From Macrothele yani (Eukaryota; Arthropoda; Arachnida; Araneae; Macrothelidae), in contig CM076997.1 in the NCBI GenBank assembly GCA_039090855.1, positions 168,546,709 to 168,610,708 on the forward strand: a DNA stretch of 64,000 nucleotides, written 5' to 3'. Below are positions 30,881 to 41,260 of the stretch, in pieces. A program made the position numbers and the translations under genes. The notes beneath the pieces are model-generated. The model did no database searches. It was not told the origin of the DNA and was given only the letters and a program-made list of their open reading frames with translations. How positions within the stretch are numbered: position 1 is the first letter of the stretch; each line of letters starts with the position of its first letter.

Positions 30881-33800
30881 CCCGCTTGGCCAGCGTGGTG
30901 AGTTATGGCCAAACCCCTCCAAAATGACTCCACAACTTAAATCTTGGCCCTCAGTCTCCGGCAGCTGGAATGTACCTGGCCAAGGCAGCGGCCAGTGCGA
31001 CATGAAGGCAGAGGGTGCTAAGAATCCCCGGAGGACCGGACTAGGCTGCCATCTGATGCTGACCTTGGCAACGTACAATGGACGCTCCCTATCTTCTGAT
31101 TCAAGGCTTCTTGAATTGGAAGAGGAACTACAAAGGATCAAGTGGGACATCGTGGGGCTAAGTGAGGTAAGGAGAAAAGGAGAAGATCTCATCGAACTGA
31201 AAAGTGGACATCTCTTCTACTATCGTGGGACAGATACTGGCAGAACTAGTGGTGTTGGATTTATAATAAACAAGAAACTGAAGGATAAAGTTGTAGAAGT
31301 TGAAAGTTCCTCTGACAGAGCTGCACGACTCGTTATCCAACTCTCGAAAAGATACCAGGCTCAGATTATTCAAACTTATGCACCCACCACAAGTCATCCT
31401 GAAGAAGAAATTGAAGAATTTTATGAGGAAATTTGTCATCTAAATAATAAAGGTAAGCAGCACTTGAAAATAATTATGGGAGATTTCAATGCAAAAATAG
31501 GGCAACGGCAACAGAATGAAACTTCAGTAGGTAAATTCGGTCACGGCAACAGAAACCAGCGTGGAAATACTCTCGTTGAGTTTGCAGAGGCAGAAGGGTT
31601 TTTCATCTTGAACTCTTTCTTCAAGAAAAAGCCACACAGGAAATGGACATGGAGACATCCAAATGGGACGACAAGTGAAATTGATTTTATTATGTGTAAC
31701 AAAAAATTCGTCATGGAAGACTGCAGTGTGCTAAACAAGTTCAACACAGGTAGTGACCATAGATTGGTGAGATGTAAGATGCACCTCAACACTAAACTTG
31801 AACGTGGCAAGCTTATAAGACAAACAAAATCTATTGACATAACCAACCTTAAAAAACACCATAATACCTTCAAGTTGGAACTGAAGAACAGGTTCTCTGC
31901 TTTAGAAGGCCTAACATCGGAAGAAGTGGACATCTCTGAAGTTAACAGAAAAGTAACCAAAGCTCTTATGGAAACAGCAACAAAATTAGCTGGGTCTAAG
32001 AACAAGTTGCATGTAAATAAATTATCAGGAAAAACGAAAATGTTGATGCAAAAAAGAAGAGAGATGAGGACAACTAAAGCAGATGCGACTTCCAAAGTGG
32101 AATATATAGAGCTATGCAAGACAGTACGAAAAAGTATCACTGAAGACGTAAGAAAATTCAACTGTGAACTAGTGAGGAAAGCAATTGAAAACAACCAAAG
32201 CCTAAAGATAGCAAAGGGACATCTCAGTAAGGGAAGAAAACAGATTATGGCACTGAGAAAAGAAGATGGTTCTGTAACAAGAAATAGAGGCGAAATTTTG
32301 ACAAGAGTGAAAGATTTCTACTCCAAATTATATGAAAGGGATGATACATGCACTCCAGACATCATGAAAGATACCAGTACCAGAGTTCCTCCAGTCCTTC
32401 CAGCAGAAGTTGCACATGCAATCAAGAACATGAAGCGGGGAAAAGCTCCAGGAGAAGATGGAATTACTGTAGACATCATACAAGAAGCAAGTGGAGAAAT
32501 CGAAACAGTACTCGCCCAAATTTTCACTCGATGCCTTAATGAAGGAAAGATTCCTGAGGATTGGAACACCGCTACAATGATCCTGCTACATAAGAAAGGT
32601 GACATTGAGGATCTCGGAAACTACAGACCTATCAGCCTCCTATCAGTAGTTTATAAAATCTTCACTAAAGTTCTTTCACACCGCTTGAAGGTAACACTGG
32701 ACATGGCTCAACCGAGAGAACAAGCTGGATTCAGGAGTGGCTACAGCACAATAGATCATATCCATGTGCTGAGAGAACTAATTGAAAGAGCGAGGGAATA
32801 TGAACTTCCATTGTGCATGGCTTTTATCGATTATGAAAAAGCCTTTGATTCGGTGAAACCATCAGCAGTTACAATGGCTCTGAAAACCTGCGGTATTGAA
32901 GATGCATACATTAATATTATTAATAACATCTATGAAAATGCAAGTGCAAAGATTCGGCTGTTTGAAAATACAACACACATAAAAATTGGAAAGGGAGTGA
33001 GACAAGGTGACACCATATCTCCGAAGCTCTTTAATGCTACATTGGAGGGTGTTTTTCAGTCACTGAGCTGGGAAAACAAGGGGATAAAGATTAATGGAGA
33101 TTATCTAACCCACCTTCGTTTTGCTGATGACGTAGTCATTTTTGCAACTAGCCCATCAGAGCTGCAGAGTATGATCCAGGAACTTGCTGACAAGAGTAAA
33201 GAAGTGGGATTAAAAATGAACTTTCGGAAGACAAAAGTGATGTTCAATGCTTTTACAAGAAATGAAGATTTATCGATTGATGGAGAAAAGCTGGAGATAA
33301 CAGACACGTACGTTTATCTTGGACAGCAGATATCAAGTGAGGGTCACATTGATGAAGAAATTAATCGGCGTACAAAACTTGCCTGGAGAGCTTTTGGAAG
33401 AAACAGCATAATTTTCAAGAGCAATATGCCATTATGTCTTAAAAGAAAAGTGTTTGATCAATGCATCCTTCCAGTGCTTACGTATGGTGCAGAGACGTGG
33501 ACCTTAACTAAAAGAGACATACAAAGGCTGCAGACAACTCAAAGAAGCATGGAGAGGTGCATGCTTGGTGTAACCAGGAGAGATAAGAAGAGGAACTCGT
33601 GGATCCGAAAAATGACAAGAGTGGAAGACATCATGATCAGAGTTAAATCCCTGAAATGGCAATGGGCTGGACATACTGCCAGAAGGACAGATCATCGATG
33701 GACAGCCGAAATTTTAGATTGGATTCCAAGGGACAGGAAAAGACCCAGAAGAAGACCACATGGGAGATGGGTGGATGAAATTCGAAAGTATGCAGGGGTG

Positions 33801-33905
33801 ACATGGAGGAGACTGGCACAAGACAGACCGTTGTGGAGGAAACTTGGGGAGACCTTCGTCCAGCAGTGGATTGATAATGGTTGACAATGATGATGATGAT
33901 GATAT
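30879..33905 (+). mobile_element. RTE retrotransposon copy D (5' end short by 162 bp)
   Basis: Compared with copies B and E it lacks the first 162 bp of the 5' leader. It keeps a complete ORF and ends in a (GAT)n tail plus ATATATATT. Copy E follows directly in the same orientation, starting at 33912. Confidence 0.95.
30924..33884 (+). CDS. RTE-type endonuclease/reverse transcriptase, intact ORF (copy D)
   Basis: A 986-codon ORF. The ATG at 30924 is shared with copy E; an in-frame ATG at 31002 (MKAEGAKNP) could also serve; the frame stays open upstream only by chance into the microsatellite. Residues about 46-285 form an APE-like endonuclease with TYNGRSL (N52), GLSEVRR (E81), MGDFNAK (D187, N189), SEIDFIM (D254) and GSDHRL (D278/H279), all the expected catalytic positions. 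RT follows: KAPGEDGITVDI, NYRPISLLSVVYKIFTKVL, AFIDYEKAFDSV (D636), VRQGDTISPKL, RFADDVVIFA (D735/D736), VYLGQQIS. The C terminus has GHTARRTDHRW and RKRPRRRPHGRWVDEIRKYA. Every RT motif is consensus, so this copy may encode active protein. Confidence 0.95.
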   Translation: MTPQLKSWPSVSGSWNVPGQGSGQCDMKAEGAKNPRRTGLGCHLMLTLATYNGRSLSSDSRLLELEEELQRIKWDIVGLSEVRRKGEDLIELKSGHLFYYRGTDTGRTSGVGFIINKKLKDKVVEVESSSDRAARLVIQLSKRYQAQIIQTYAPTTSHPEEEIEEFYEEICHLNNKGKQHLKIIMGDFNAKIGQRQQNETSVGKFGHGNRNQRGNTLVEFAEAEGFFILNSFFKKKPHRKWTWRHPNGTTSEIDFIMCNKKFVMEDCSVLNKFNTGSDHRLVRCKMHLNTKLERGKLIRQTKSIDITNLKKHHNTFKLELKNRFSALEGLTSEEVDISEVNRKVTKALMETATKLAGSKNKLHVNKLSGKTKMLMQKRREMRTTKADATSKVEYIELCKTVRKSITEDVRKFNCELVRKAIENNQSLKIAKGHLSKGRKQIMALRKEDGSVTRNRGEILTRVKDFYSKLYERDDTCTPDIMKDTSTRVPPVLPAEVAHAIKNMKRGKAPGEDGITVDIIQEASGEIETVLAQIFTRCLNEGKIPEDWNTATMILLHKKGDIEDLGNYRPISLLSVVYKIFTKVLSHRLKVTLDMAQPREQAGFRSGYSTIDHIHVLRELIERAREYELPLCMAFIDYEKAFDSVKPSAVTMALKTCGIEDAYINIINNIYENASAKIRLFENTTHIKIGKGVRQGDTISPKLFNATLEGVFQSLSWENKGIKINGDYLTHLRFADDVVIFATSPSELQSMIQELADKSKEVGLKMNFRKTKVMFNAFTRNEDLSIDGEKLEITDTYVYLGQQISSEGHIDEEINRRTKLAWRAFGRNSIIFKSNMPLCLKRKVFDQCILPVLTYGAETWTLTKRDIQRLQTTQRSMERCMLGVTRRDKKRNSWIRKMTRVEDIMIRVKSLKWQWAGHTARRTDHRWTAEILDWIPRDRKRPRRRPHGRWVDEIRKYAGVTWRRLAQDRPLWRKLGETFVQQWIDNG

Positions 33906-33911
33906 ATATTG

Positions 33912-36900
33912 GATGTAAGGTCAGGTGATGCGTAACACCACAGCCTCTCCTTGACAACTGTCAACCCCGCCTTCTCGTGGTGCATCCTGTTCCCACTAAA
34001 GGGGCTCTGACGACCGCCCATAGCGGTATAACTATACCATCGGGATTAGAGGAAATTCTATCCCACACTCACCAACCCGCTTGGCCAGCGTGGTGAGTTA
34101 TGGCCAAACCCCTCCAAAATGATTCCACAACTTAAATCTTGGCCCTCAGTCTCCGGCAGCTGGAATGTACCTGGCCAAGGCAGCGGCCAGTGCGACATGA
34201 AGGCAGAGGGTGCTAAGAATCCCCGGAGGACCGGACTAGGCTGCCATCTGATGCTGACCTTGGCTACTTACAATGGACGCTCCCTATCTTCTGATTCAAG
34301 GCTTCTTGAATTGGAAGAGGAACTACAAAGGATCAAGTGGGACATCGTGGGGCTAAGTGAGGTAAGGAGAAAAGGAGAAGATCTCATCGAACTGAAAAGT
34401 GGACATCTCTTCTACTATCGTGGGACAGATACTGGCAGAACTAGTGGTGTTGGATTTATAATAAACAAGAAACTGAAGGATAAAGTTGTAGAAGTTGAAA
34501 GTTCCTCTGACAGAGCTGCACGACTTGTTATCCAACTCTCGAAAAGATACCAGGCTCAGATTATTCAAACTTATGCACCCACCACAAGTCATCCTGAAGA
34601 AGAAATTGAAGAATTTTATGAGGAAATTTGTCGTCTAAATAATAAAGGTAAGCAGCACTTGAAAATAATTATGGGAGATTTCAATGCAAAAATAGGGCAA
34701 CGGCAACATAATGAAACTTCAGTAGGTAAATTCGGTCATGGCAACAGAAACCAGCGTGGAAATTCTCTTGTTGAGTTTGCAGAGGCAGAAGGGTTTTTCA
34801 TCTTGAACTCCTTCTTCAAGAAAAAGCCACACAGGAAATGGACATGGAGACATCCAAATGGGACGACAAGTGAAATTGATTTTATTATGTGTAACAAAAA
34901 ATTCGTCATAGAAGACTGCAGTGTGCTAAACAAGTTCAACACAGGTAGTGACCATAGATTGGTGAGATGTAAGATGCACCTCAACACTAAACTTGAACGT
35001 GGCAAGCTCATAAGACAAACAAAATCTATTGGCATAACCAACCTTAAAAAACACCATAATACCTTCAAGTTAGAACTGAAGAACAGGTTCTCTGCTTTAG
35101 AAGGCCTAACATCGGAAGAAGTGGACATCTCTGAAGTTAACAGAAAAGTAACCAAAGCTCTTATGGAAACAGCAACAAAATTAGCTGGGTCTAAGAACAA
35201 GTTGCATGTGAACAAATTATCAGGAAAAACCAAAATGTTGATGCAAAAAAGAAGAGAGATGAGGACAACTAAAGAAGATGTGACTTCCAAAGTGGAATAT
35301 ATAGAGCTATGCAAGACAGTAAGAAAAAGTATCACTGAAGACGTAAGGAAATTCAACTGTGAACTAGTGAGGAAAGCAATTGAAAACAACCAAAGCCTAA
35401 AATTGGCAAAGGGACATCTCAGTAAGGGAAGAAAACAGATTATGGCACTGAGAAAAGAAGATGGTTCTGTAACAAGAAATAGAGGCGAAATTTTGACAAG
35501 AGTGAAAGATTTCTACTCCAAATTATATGAAAGGGATGATACATGCACTCCAGACATCATGAAAGATACCAGTACCAGAGTTCCTCCAGTCCTTCCAGCA
35601 GAAGTTGCACATGCAATCAAGAACATGAAGCGAGGAAAAGCTCCAGGAGAAGATGGAATTACTGTAGACATCATACAAGAAGCAAGTGGAGAAATCGAAA
35701 CAGTACTCGCCCAAATTTTCACTCGATGCCTTAATGAAGGAAAGATTCCTGAGGATTGGAACACTGCTACAATGATCCTGCTACATAAGAAAGGTGACAT
35801 TGAAGATCTCGGAAACTACAGACCTATCAGCCTCCTATCAGTAGTTTATAAAATCTTCACTAAAGTTCTTTCACACCGCTTGAAGGTAACACTGGACATG
35901 GCTCAACCGAGAAAACAAGCTGGATTCAGGAGTGGCTACAGCACAATAGATCATATCCACGTGCTGAGAGAACTAATTGAAAGAGCGAGGGAATATGAAC
36001 TTCCATTGTGCATGGCTTTTATCGATTATGAAAAAGCCTTTGATTCGGTGAAACCATCAGCAGTTACAATGGCTCTGAAAACCTGCGGTATTGAAGATGC
36101 ATACATTAATATTATTAATAACATCTATGAAAACGCAAGTGCAAAGATTCGGCTGTTTGAAAATACAACACACGTAAAAATTGGAAAGGGAGTGAGACAA
36201 GGTGAGACCATATCTCCGAAGCTCTTTAATGCCACATTGGAAAATGTTTTTCAGTTGCTGAGCTGGGAAAGCAAGGGGATAAAGATTAATGGAGATTATC
36301 TAACCCACCTTCGTTTTGCTGATGACGTAGTCATTTTTGCAACTACCCCATCAGAGCTGCAGAGTATGATCCAGGAACTTGCTGACAAGAGTAAAGAAGT
36401 GGGATTAAAAATGAACTTTCAGAAGACAAAAGTGATGTTCAATGCTTTTACAAGAAATGAAGATTTATCGATTGATGGAGAAAAGCTGGAGATAACAGAC
36501 ACGTACGTTTATCTTGGACAGCAGATATCAAGTGAGGGTCACATTGATGAAGAAATTAATCGGCGTACAAGACTTGCCTGGAGAGCTTTTGGAAGAAACA
36601 GCATAATTTTCAAGAGCAATATGCCATTATGTCTTAAAAGAAAAGTGTTTGATCAATGCATCCTTCCAGTGCTTACGTATGGTGCAGAGACGTGGACCTT
36701 AACTAAAAGAGACATACAAAGGCTGCAGACAACTCAAAGTAGCATGGAGAGGTGCATGCTTGGTGTAACCAGGAGAGATAAGAAGAGGAACTCGTGGATC
36801 CGGAAAATGACAAGAGTGGAAGACATCATGATCAGAGTTAAATCCCTGAAATGGCAATGGGCTGGACATACTGCCAGAAGGACAGACCATCGATGGACAG

Positions 36901-37120
36901 CTGAAATTTTAGATTGGATTCCAAGGGACAGGAAAAGACCCAGAAGAAGACCACATGGGAGATGGGTGGATGAAATTCGAAAGTATGCAGGGGTGACATG
37001 GAGGAGACTGGCACAAGACAGACCGTTGTGGAGGAAACTTGGGGAGACCTTCGTCCAGCAGTGGATTGATAATGGTTGACAATGATGATGATGATGATGA
37101 TATATATATATATAAATCTG
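33912..37120 (+). mobile_element. RTE retrotransposon copy E, full length
   Basis: Starts at GATGTAAGGTCAGGTGATGC, the true 5' end as defined by the target duplication of copy B. It has a 207-bp leader before the first ATG and ends in a (GAT)n tail with a (TA)n stretch. It sits head to tail between D and F. Confidence 0.95.
34119..37079 (+). CDS. RTE-type endonuclease/reverse transcriptase, intact ORF (copy E)
   Basis: 986 codons, the same length as copy D with about 18 amino-acid differences by eye. Domain order and all endonuclease catalytic residues are as in D (N52, E81, D187/N189, D254, D278/H279). RT motif A (D636) and motif C (D735/D736) are intact. Two changes matter: VRQGETISPKL has Glu where D, B and relatives have Asp (position 696, RT motif B), and PRKQAGFRSG has Lys for Glu. 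Position 2 is Ile for Thr. The protein nicks target DNA and copies its own mRNA in place. Whether this copy works depends on tolerance of D696E. It could serve in trans together with D. Confidence 0.95.
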   Translation: MIPQLKSWPSVSGSWNVPGQGSGQCDMKAEGAKNPRRTGLGCHLMLTLATYNGRSLSSDSRLLELEEELQRIKWDIVGLSEVRRKGEDLIELKSGHLFYYRGTDTGRTSGVGFIINKKLKDKVVEVESSSDRAARLVIQLSKRYQAQIIQTYAPTTSHPEEEIEEFYEEICRLNNKGKQHLKIIMGDFNAKIGQRQHNETSVGKFGHGNRNQRGNSLVEFAEAEGFFILNSFFKKKPHRKWTWRHPNGTTSEIDFIMCNKKFVIEDCSVLNKFNTGSDHRLVRCKMHLNTKLERGKLIRQTKSIGITNLKKHHNTFKLELKNRFSALEGLTSEEVDISEVNRKVTKALMETATKLAGSKNKLHVNKLSGKTKMLMQKRREMRTTKEDVTSKVEYIELCKTVRKSITEDVRKFNCELVRKAIENNQSLKLAKGHLSKGRKQIMALRKEDGSVTRNRGEILTRVKDFYSKLYERDDTCTPDIMKDTSTRVPPVLPAEVAHAIKNMKRGKAPGEDGITVDIIQEASGEIETVLAQIFTRCLNEGKIPEDWNTATMILLHKKGDIEDLGNYRPISLLSVVYKIFTKVLSHRLKVTLDMAQPRKQAGFRSGYSTIDHIHVLRELIERAREYELPLCMAFIDYEKAFDSVKPSAVTMALKTCGIEDAYINIINNIYENASAKIRLFENTTHVKIGKGVRQGETISPKLFNATLENVFQLLSWESKGIKINGDYLTHLRFADDVVIFATTPSELQSMIQELADKSKEVGLKMNFQKTKVMFNAFTRNEDLSIDGEKLEITDTYVYLGQQISSEGHIDEEINRRTRLAWRAFGRNSIIFKSNMPLCLKRKVFDQCILPVLTYGAETWTLTKRDIQRLQTTQSSMERCMLGVTRRDKKRNSWIRKMTRVEDIMIRVKSLKWQWAGHTARRTDHRWTAEILDWIPRDRKRPRRRPHGRWVDEIRKYAGVTWRRLAQDRPLWRKLGETFVQQWIDNG

Positions 37121-37121
37121 G

Positions 37122-40100
37122 GATGTAAGGTCAGGCGATGCGTAACATCACAGCCTCTCCTTGACAAATGTCAACCCCGCCTTCTCGTGGTACATCCTGT
37201 TCCCACTAAAGGGGCTCTGACGACCGCCAATAGCGGTATAACTATAGCATCAGGATTAGAGGAAATGCTATCCCACACTCACAAACCCGCTTGGCCAGCG
37301 TCGTGAATTATGGCCAAACCCCTCCAAAATTACTCCACAACTTAAATCTTGGCCCTCAGTCTCCGGCAGCTGGAATGTACCTGGCCAAGGCAGCGGCCAG
37401 TGCGACATGAAGGCAGAGGGTGCTAAGAATCCCCGGAGAACCGTACTTGGCTGCCATCTGATGCTGATCTTGGCTACGTATAATGGACGCTCCCTATCTT
37501 CTTATTCAAGGCTTCTTGAATTGGAAGAACACTACAAAGGATCACGTGGGACATCGTCGGGCTAAGTGAGGTAAGGAGAAAAGGAGATCTCATTGAACTG
37601 AAAAGTGGACATCACTTCTACTATCGTGGGACTGATACTGGCAGAACTAGTGGTGTTGGATTTATAATAAACAAGAAACTGAAGAATAAAGTTGTAGAAG
37701 TTGAAAGTTCCTCTGACAGAGCTACACGACTCGTTATCCAACTCTCGAGAAGATACCAGGCTCATATTATTCAAACTTATGCACCCACCACAAGTCATCC
37801 TGAAGAATTTTATGAGGAAATTCGTCATCTAAATAATAAAGGTAAGCAGCACTTGAAGATAATTATGGGAGATTTCAATGCAAAAATAGGGCAACGGCAA
37901 CAGAATGAAACTTCAGTAGGTAAATTCGGTCCCGGCAACAGAAACCAGCGTGGAAATACTCTCGTTGAGTTTGCAGAGGCAGAAGGGTTTTTCATCTTGA
38001 ACTCCTTTTTCAAGAAAAAGCCACACAGGAAATGGACATGGAGACATCCAAATGGGACGACAAGTTAAATTGATTTTATTATGTGTAACAAAAGATTCGT
38101 CATCGAAGACTGCAGTGTGCTAAACAAGTTCAACACAGGTAGTGACCATAGATTGGTGAGATGTAAGATGCACCTCAACACTAAGCTCGAACGTAGCAAG
38201 CTCATAAGACAAACAAAATGTATTGACATAACCAACCTTGAAAAACACCATAATACCTTCAAGTTGGAACTGAAGAACAGATTCTCTGCTTCAGAAGGCC
38301 TAACATCGGAAGAAGTGGATATTTCTGAAGTTAACAGAAAAGTAACCAAAGCTCTTATGGAAACAGCAACAAAATTAGCTGGGTCTAAGAACAAGTTGCA
38401 TGTAAACAAATTATCAGGAAAAACCAAAATGTTGATGCAAAAAAGAAGAGTGATGAGGACAACTAAAGAAGATGTGACTTCCAAAGTGGAATATATAGAG
38501 CTATGCAAGACAGTACGAAAAAGTATCACTGAAGACGTAAGGAAATTCAACTGTGAACTAGTAAGGAAAGCAATTGAAAACAACCAAAGCCTAAAGATAG
38601 CAAAGGGACATCTCACTAAGGGAAGAAAACAGATTATGGCATTGAGAAAAGAAGATGGTTCTGTAACAAGAAATAGAGGCGAAATTTTGACAAGAGTGAA
38701 AGATTTCTACTCCAAATTATATGAAAGGGATCATACATGTACTCCAGACATCATGAAAACTACCAGTACCAGAGTTCTTCTAGTCCTCCCAGCAGAAGTT
38801 GCACATACAATTAAGAACATGAAGCGGGGAAAAGCTCTAGAAGAAGATGGAATTACCGTAGACATCATACAAGAAGCAAGTGGAGAAATCGAAACAGTAC
38901 TCGCCCAAATTTTCACTCGATGCCTTAATGAAGGGAAGATTCCTGAGGATTGGAACAACGCTACAATGATCTTTCTACATAAAAAAGATGACATTGAGGA
39001 TATCAGGAATTACAGACCTATCAGCCTTCTATCAGTGGTTTATAAAATCTTCACCAAAGTTCTTTCACACCGCTTAAAGGTGACACTGGACATGGCTCAA
39101 CCGAGAGAACAAGCTGGATTCAGGAGTGGCTACAACACAATAAATCATATCCACGTACTGAGAGAACTAATTGAAAGAGCGAGGGAATATGAACTTCCAT
39201 TGTGCATGGCTTTTATCGATTATGAAAAAGCCTTTGATTCGGTGAAACCATCAGCAGTTACAATGGCCCTGAAATCCTGCGGTATTGAAGATGCATATAT
39301 TAATATTATTAATAACATCTATGAAAATGCAAGTGCAAAGATTCGGCTGTTTGAAAATACAACACACGTAAAAATTGGAAAAGGAGTGAGACCAGGTGAC
39401 ACCATATCTCCGAAGCTCTTTAATGCCACATTGGAAAATGTCTTTCAATCACTGAACTGGGAAAACAAGGGGATAAAGATTAATGGAGATTATCTAACCC
39501 ACCTTCGTTTTGCTGATGACGTAGTCATTTTTGCAACTAGCTCATCAGAGCTGCAGAGTATGATCCAGGAGCTTGCTGACAAGAGTAAAGAAGTGGAATT
39601 AAAAATGAACTTTCAGAAGACAAAAGTGATGTTCAATGCTATTACAAGAAATGAAGATTTATCGATTGATGGAGAAAAGCTGGAGATAACAGACACGTAC
39701 GTTTATCTTGGACACCAGATATCAAGTGAGGGTCACATTGATGAAGAAATTAATCGGCGTACAAAACTTGCCTGGAGAGCTTTTAGAAGAAACAGCATTA
39801 TTTTCAAGAGCAATATGCCATTATGTCTTAAAAGAAAAGTGTTTGATCAATGCATCCTTCCAGTGCTTACGTATGGTGCAGAGCTGTGGACCTTAATTAA
39901 AAGAGACATACAAAGGCTGCAGACAACGCAAAGCAGCATGGAGAGGTGCATGCTTGGTGTAACCAGGAGAGATAAGAAGAGGAACTCGTGGATCCGAAAA
40001 ATGACAAGAGTGGAAGACATCATGATCAGAGTTAAATCCCTGAAATGGCAATGGGCTGGACATACTGCCAGTAGAACAGACCATCGATGGACAGCCGAAA

Positions 40101-40319
40101 TTTTAGATTGGATTCCAAGGGACAGGAAAAGACCCAGAAGAAGACCACATGGAAGATGGGTGGATGAAATTCGAAAGTATGCGGGAGTGACATGGAGGAG
40201 ACTGGCACAAGACAGACCGTTGTGGAGGAACCTTGGGGAGACCTTCGTCCAGCAGTGGATTGATAATGGTTGACAATGTGATGATGATGATGTTGATGAT
40301 ATAAGTCTATATATAAATA
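37122..40319 (+). mobile_element. RTE retrotransposon copy F, full length, broken
   Basis: Starts GATGTAAGGTCAGGCGATGC, ends in an irregular (GAT)n tail and TATATAAATATA. It is the third member of the head-to-tail array and the oldest by number of lesions. Confidence 0.93.
37407..40273 (+). pseudogene. RTE endonuclease/reverse transcriptase ORF of copy F, broken
   Basis: The upstream ATG of D and E is ATT here. An indel in the Glu-rich stretch near 37525 (GAAGAACACTAC for GAAGAGGAACTAC) shifts the frame, so the endonuclease start is lost. Frame 37853-38068 keeps IIMGDFNAKIG and ends at TAA (38066-38068) exactly where SEIDF has its Glu codon. From 38081 to 40273 a 730-codon frame covers the end of the endonuclease (SDHRLV) and all of RT. 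There VRPGDTISPKL has Pro for the conserved Gln and APGEDG reads ALEEDG; FADDVVIFA is intact. RT activity is probably lost or low. Confidence 0.93.
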
Positions 40320-40321
40320 TA

Positions 40322-41118
40322 CAGGGTGTTCTTAAACTGTTTTGACAAAAGAAGAGGGGTGATAGTACCCATCAAGACGAACAATATTTACAATGGAACC
40401 TAGGGTCACATTCCACTCTGAGTGTCCGAAAAGCGTAAAGTTAGATGTCCAAGTTGAACTTTCAACAGTGCAAAGAAAGAGAATTAACGATATCATAAGT
40501 TGCACAATCCCATTTATGGAGATCAGGGACAGACTCAAAGTAGATGCTCAAAGTGGTGGCCACGAGTGCCGTTGCACAATTCACACCGGCGAATGAAAGA
40601 ATGGCGCACCCTTTCGAAGACTCCTGGTGTCGTGTTTATCCTGTCTGTTGCAAGAACGATTCTCGCGACGAGATCTTCCACGGAGTCCACAGGCGTCTCG
40701 TACACCAATGATTGCATGTGCCTCCAGAAGAAGAAGTCCAGTGGATTTAAGTCCGGTGAGCGTGGAGGCTATGCAACAGGTTCGCCACGTCCAATCCATC
40801 GTGCGGGATATGTGGCATTCAGGAAGTGTCTACTGCACCTTGATAAGCCGATCAGCTGCTACTGTCGATACTGCATCTTTTCTCTGGAAATTTGCATACG
40901 GTAAATGATTGACGGTGATGTTCTGGCGATGTGCTACTTCTCCGGCACGAAAGAAATGACGTCTGAGGTGACGACTTTTGCTGGTTGGACGTATTTCGAA
41001 ATTACTTTTTTCTGACACTCAGAGTGGAATGCGACCCTAGGTTCCATCGTAAATAATGTTCGTCTTGATGGGCACTATCACCCCTCTTCTTTTGTCAAAA
41101 CAGTTTACGAACACCCTG
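40322..41118 (-). mobile_element. Short transposon with ~108-bp terminal inverted repeats, TA target duplication
   Basis: Left end CAGGGTGTTCTTAAACTGTT; the right end reverse complemented starts CAGGGTGTTCGTAAACTGTT. The match continues for about 108 bp with roughly six differences, to CTCTGAGTGT. TA flanks both sides (40320-40321, 41119-41120). It sits in the AT tail of RTE copy F. About 800 bp in all, too short for a full transposase gene, so a deletion derivative. Confidence 0.92.
40535..40800 (-). pseudogene. Transposase C-terminal remnant inside the long-TIR element
   Basis: Minus-strand frames give, upstream, WIGRG- and DLNPLDFFLWEH-like pieces (about 40720-40800), then MQSLVYETPVDSVEDLVARI, NTTPGVFERVRHSFIRRCEL and GTRGHHFEHLL at the end. 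I recall this as the C terminus of Tc1/mariner-superfamily transposases that end RCExCxxxxGxHFEHLL. The HTH and first two catalytic boxes are deleted. Confidence 0.75.
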
Positions 41119-41132
41119 TATATATAGCTTCT

Positions 41133-41227
41133 GATGAGTTGAAAGTTTCCAAAATGTGGATGTTAATTTCATCACTGCCCCTCAGAAGGAAGGAAAACAT
41201 TCACATTTTGGAAACTTTCAACTCATC
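41133..41227. repeat. Perfect inverted repeat, 26-bp arms, 43-nt loop
   Basis: Arms 41133-41158 and 41202-41227 are exact reverse complements (GATGAGTTGAAAGTTTCCAA...). It starts 13 bp after the TA of the long-TIR element and lies in no recognised element. Confidence 0.95.
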
Positions 41228-41260
41228 ACAAGATTTTTAAAATTGGTGTTGCTGTAAAAC

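Noticed and set aside
31158..36890. Minus-strand open frames (up to 217 codons) across RTE copies D and E
   Set aside because: They are antisense shadows of the RTE ORF, recur at the same place in every copy and show no family motif.
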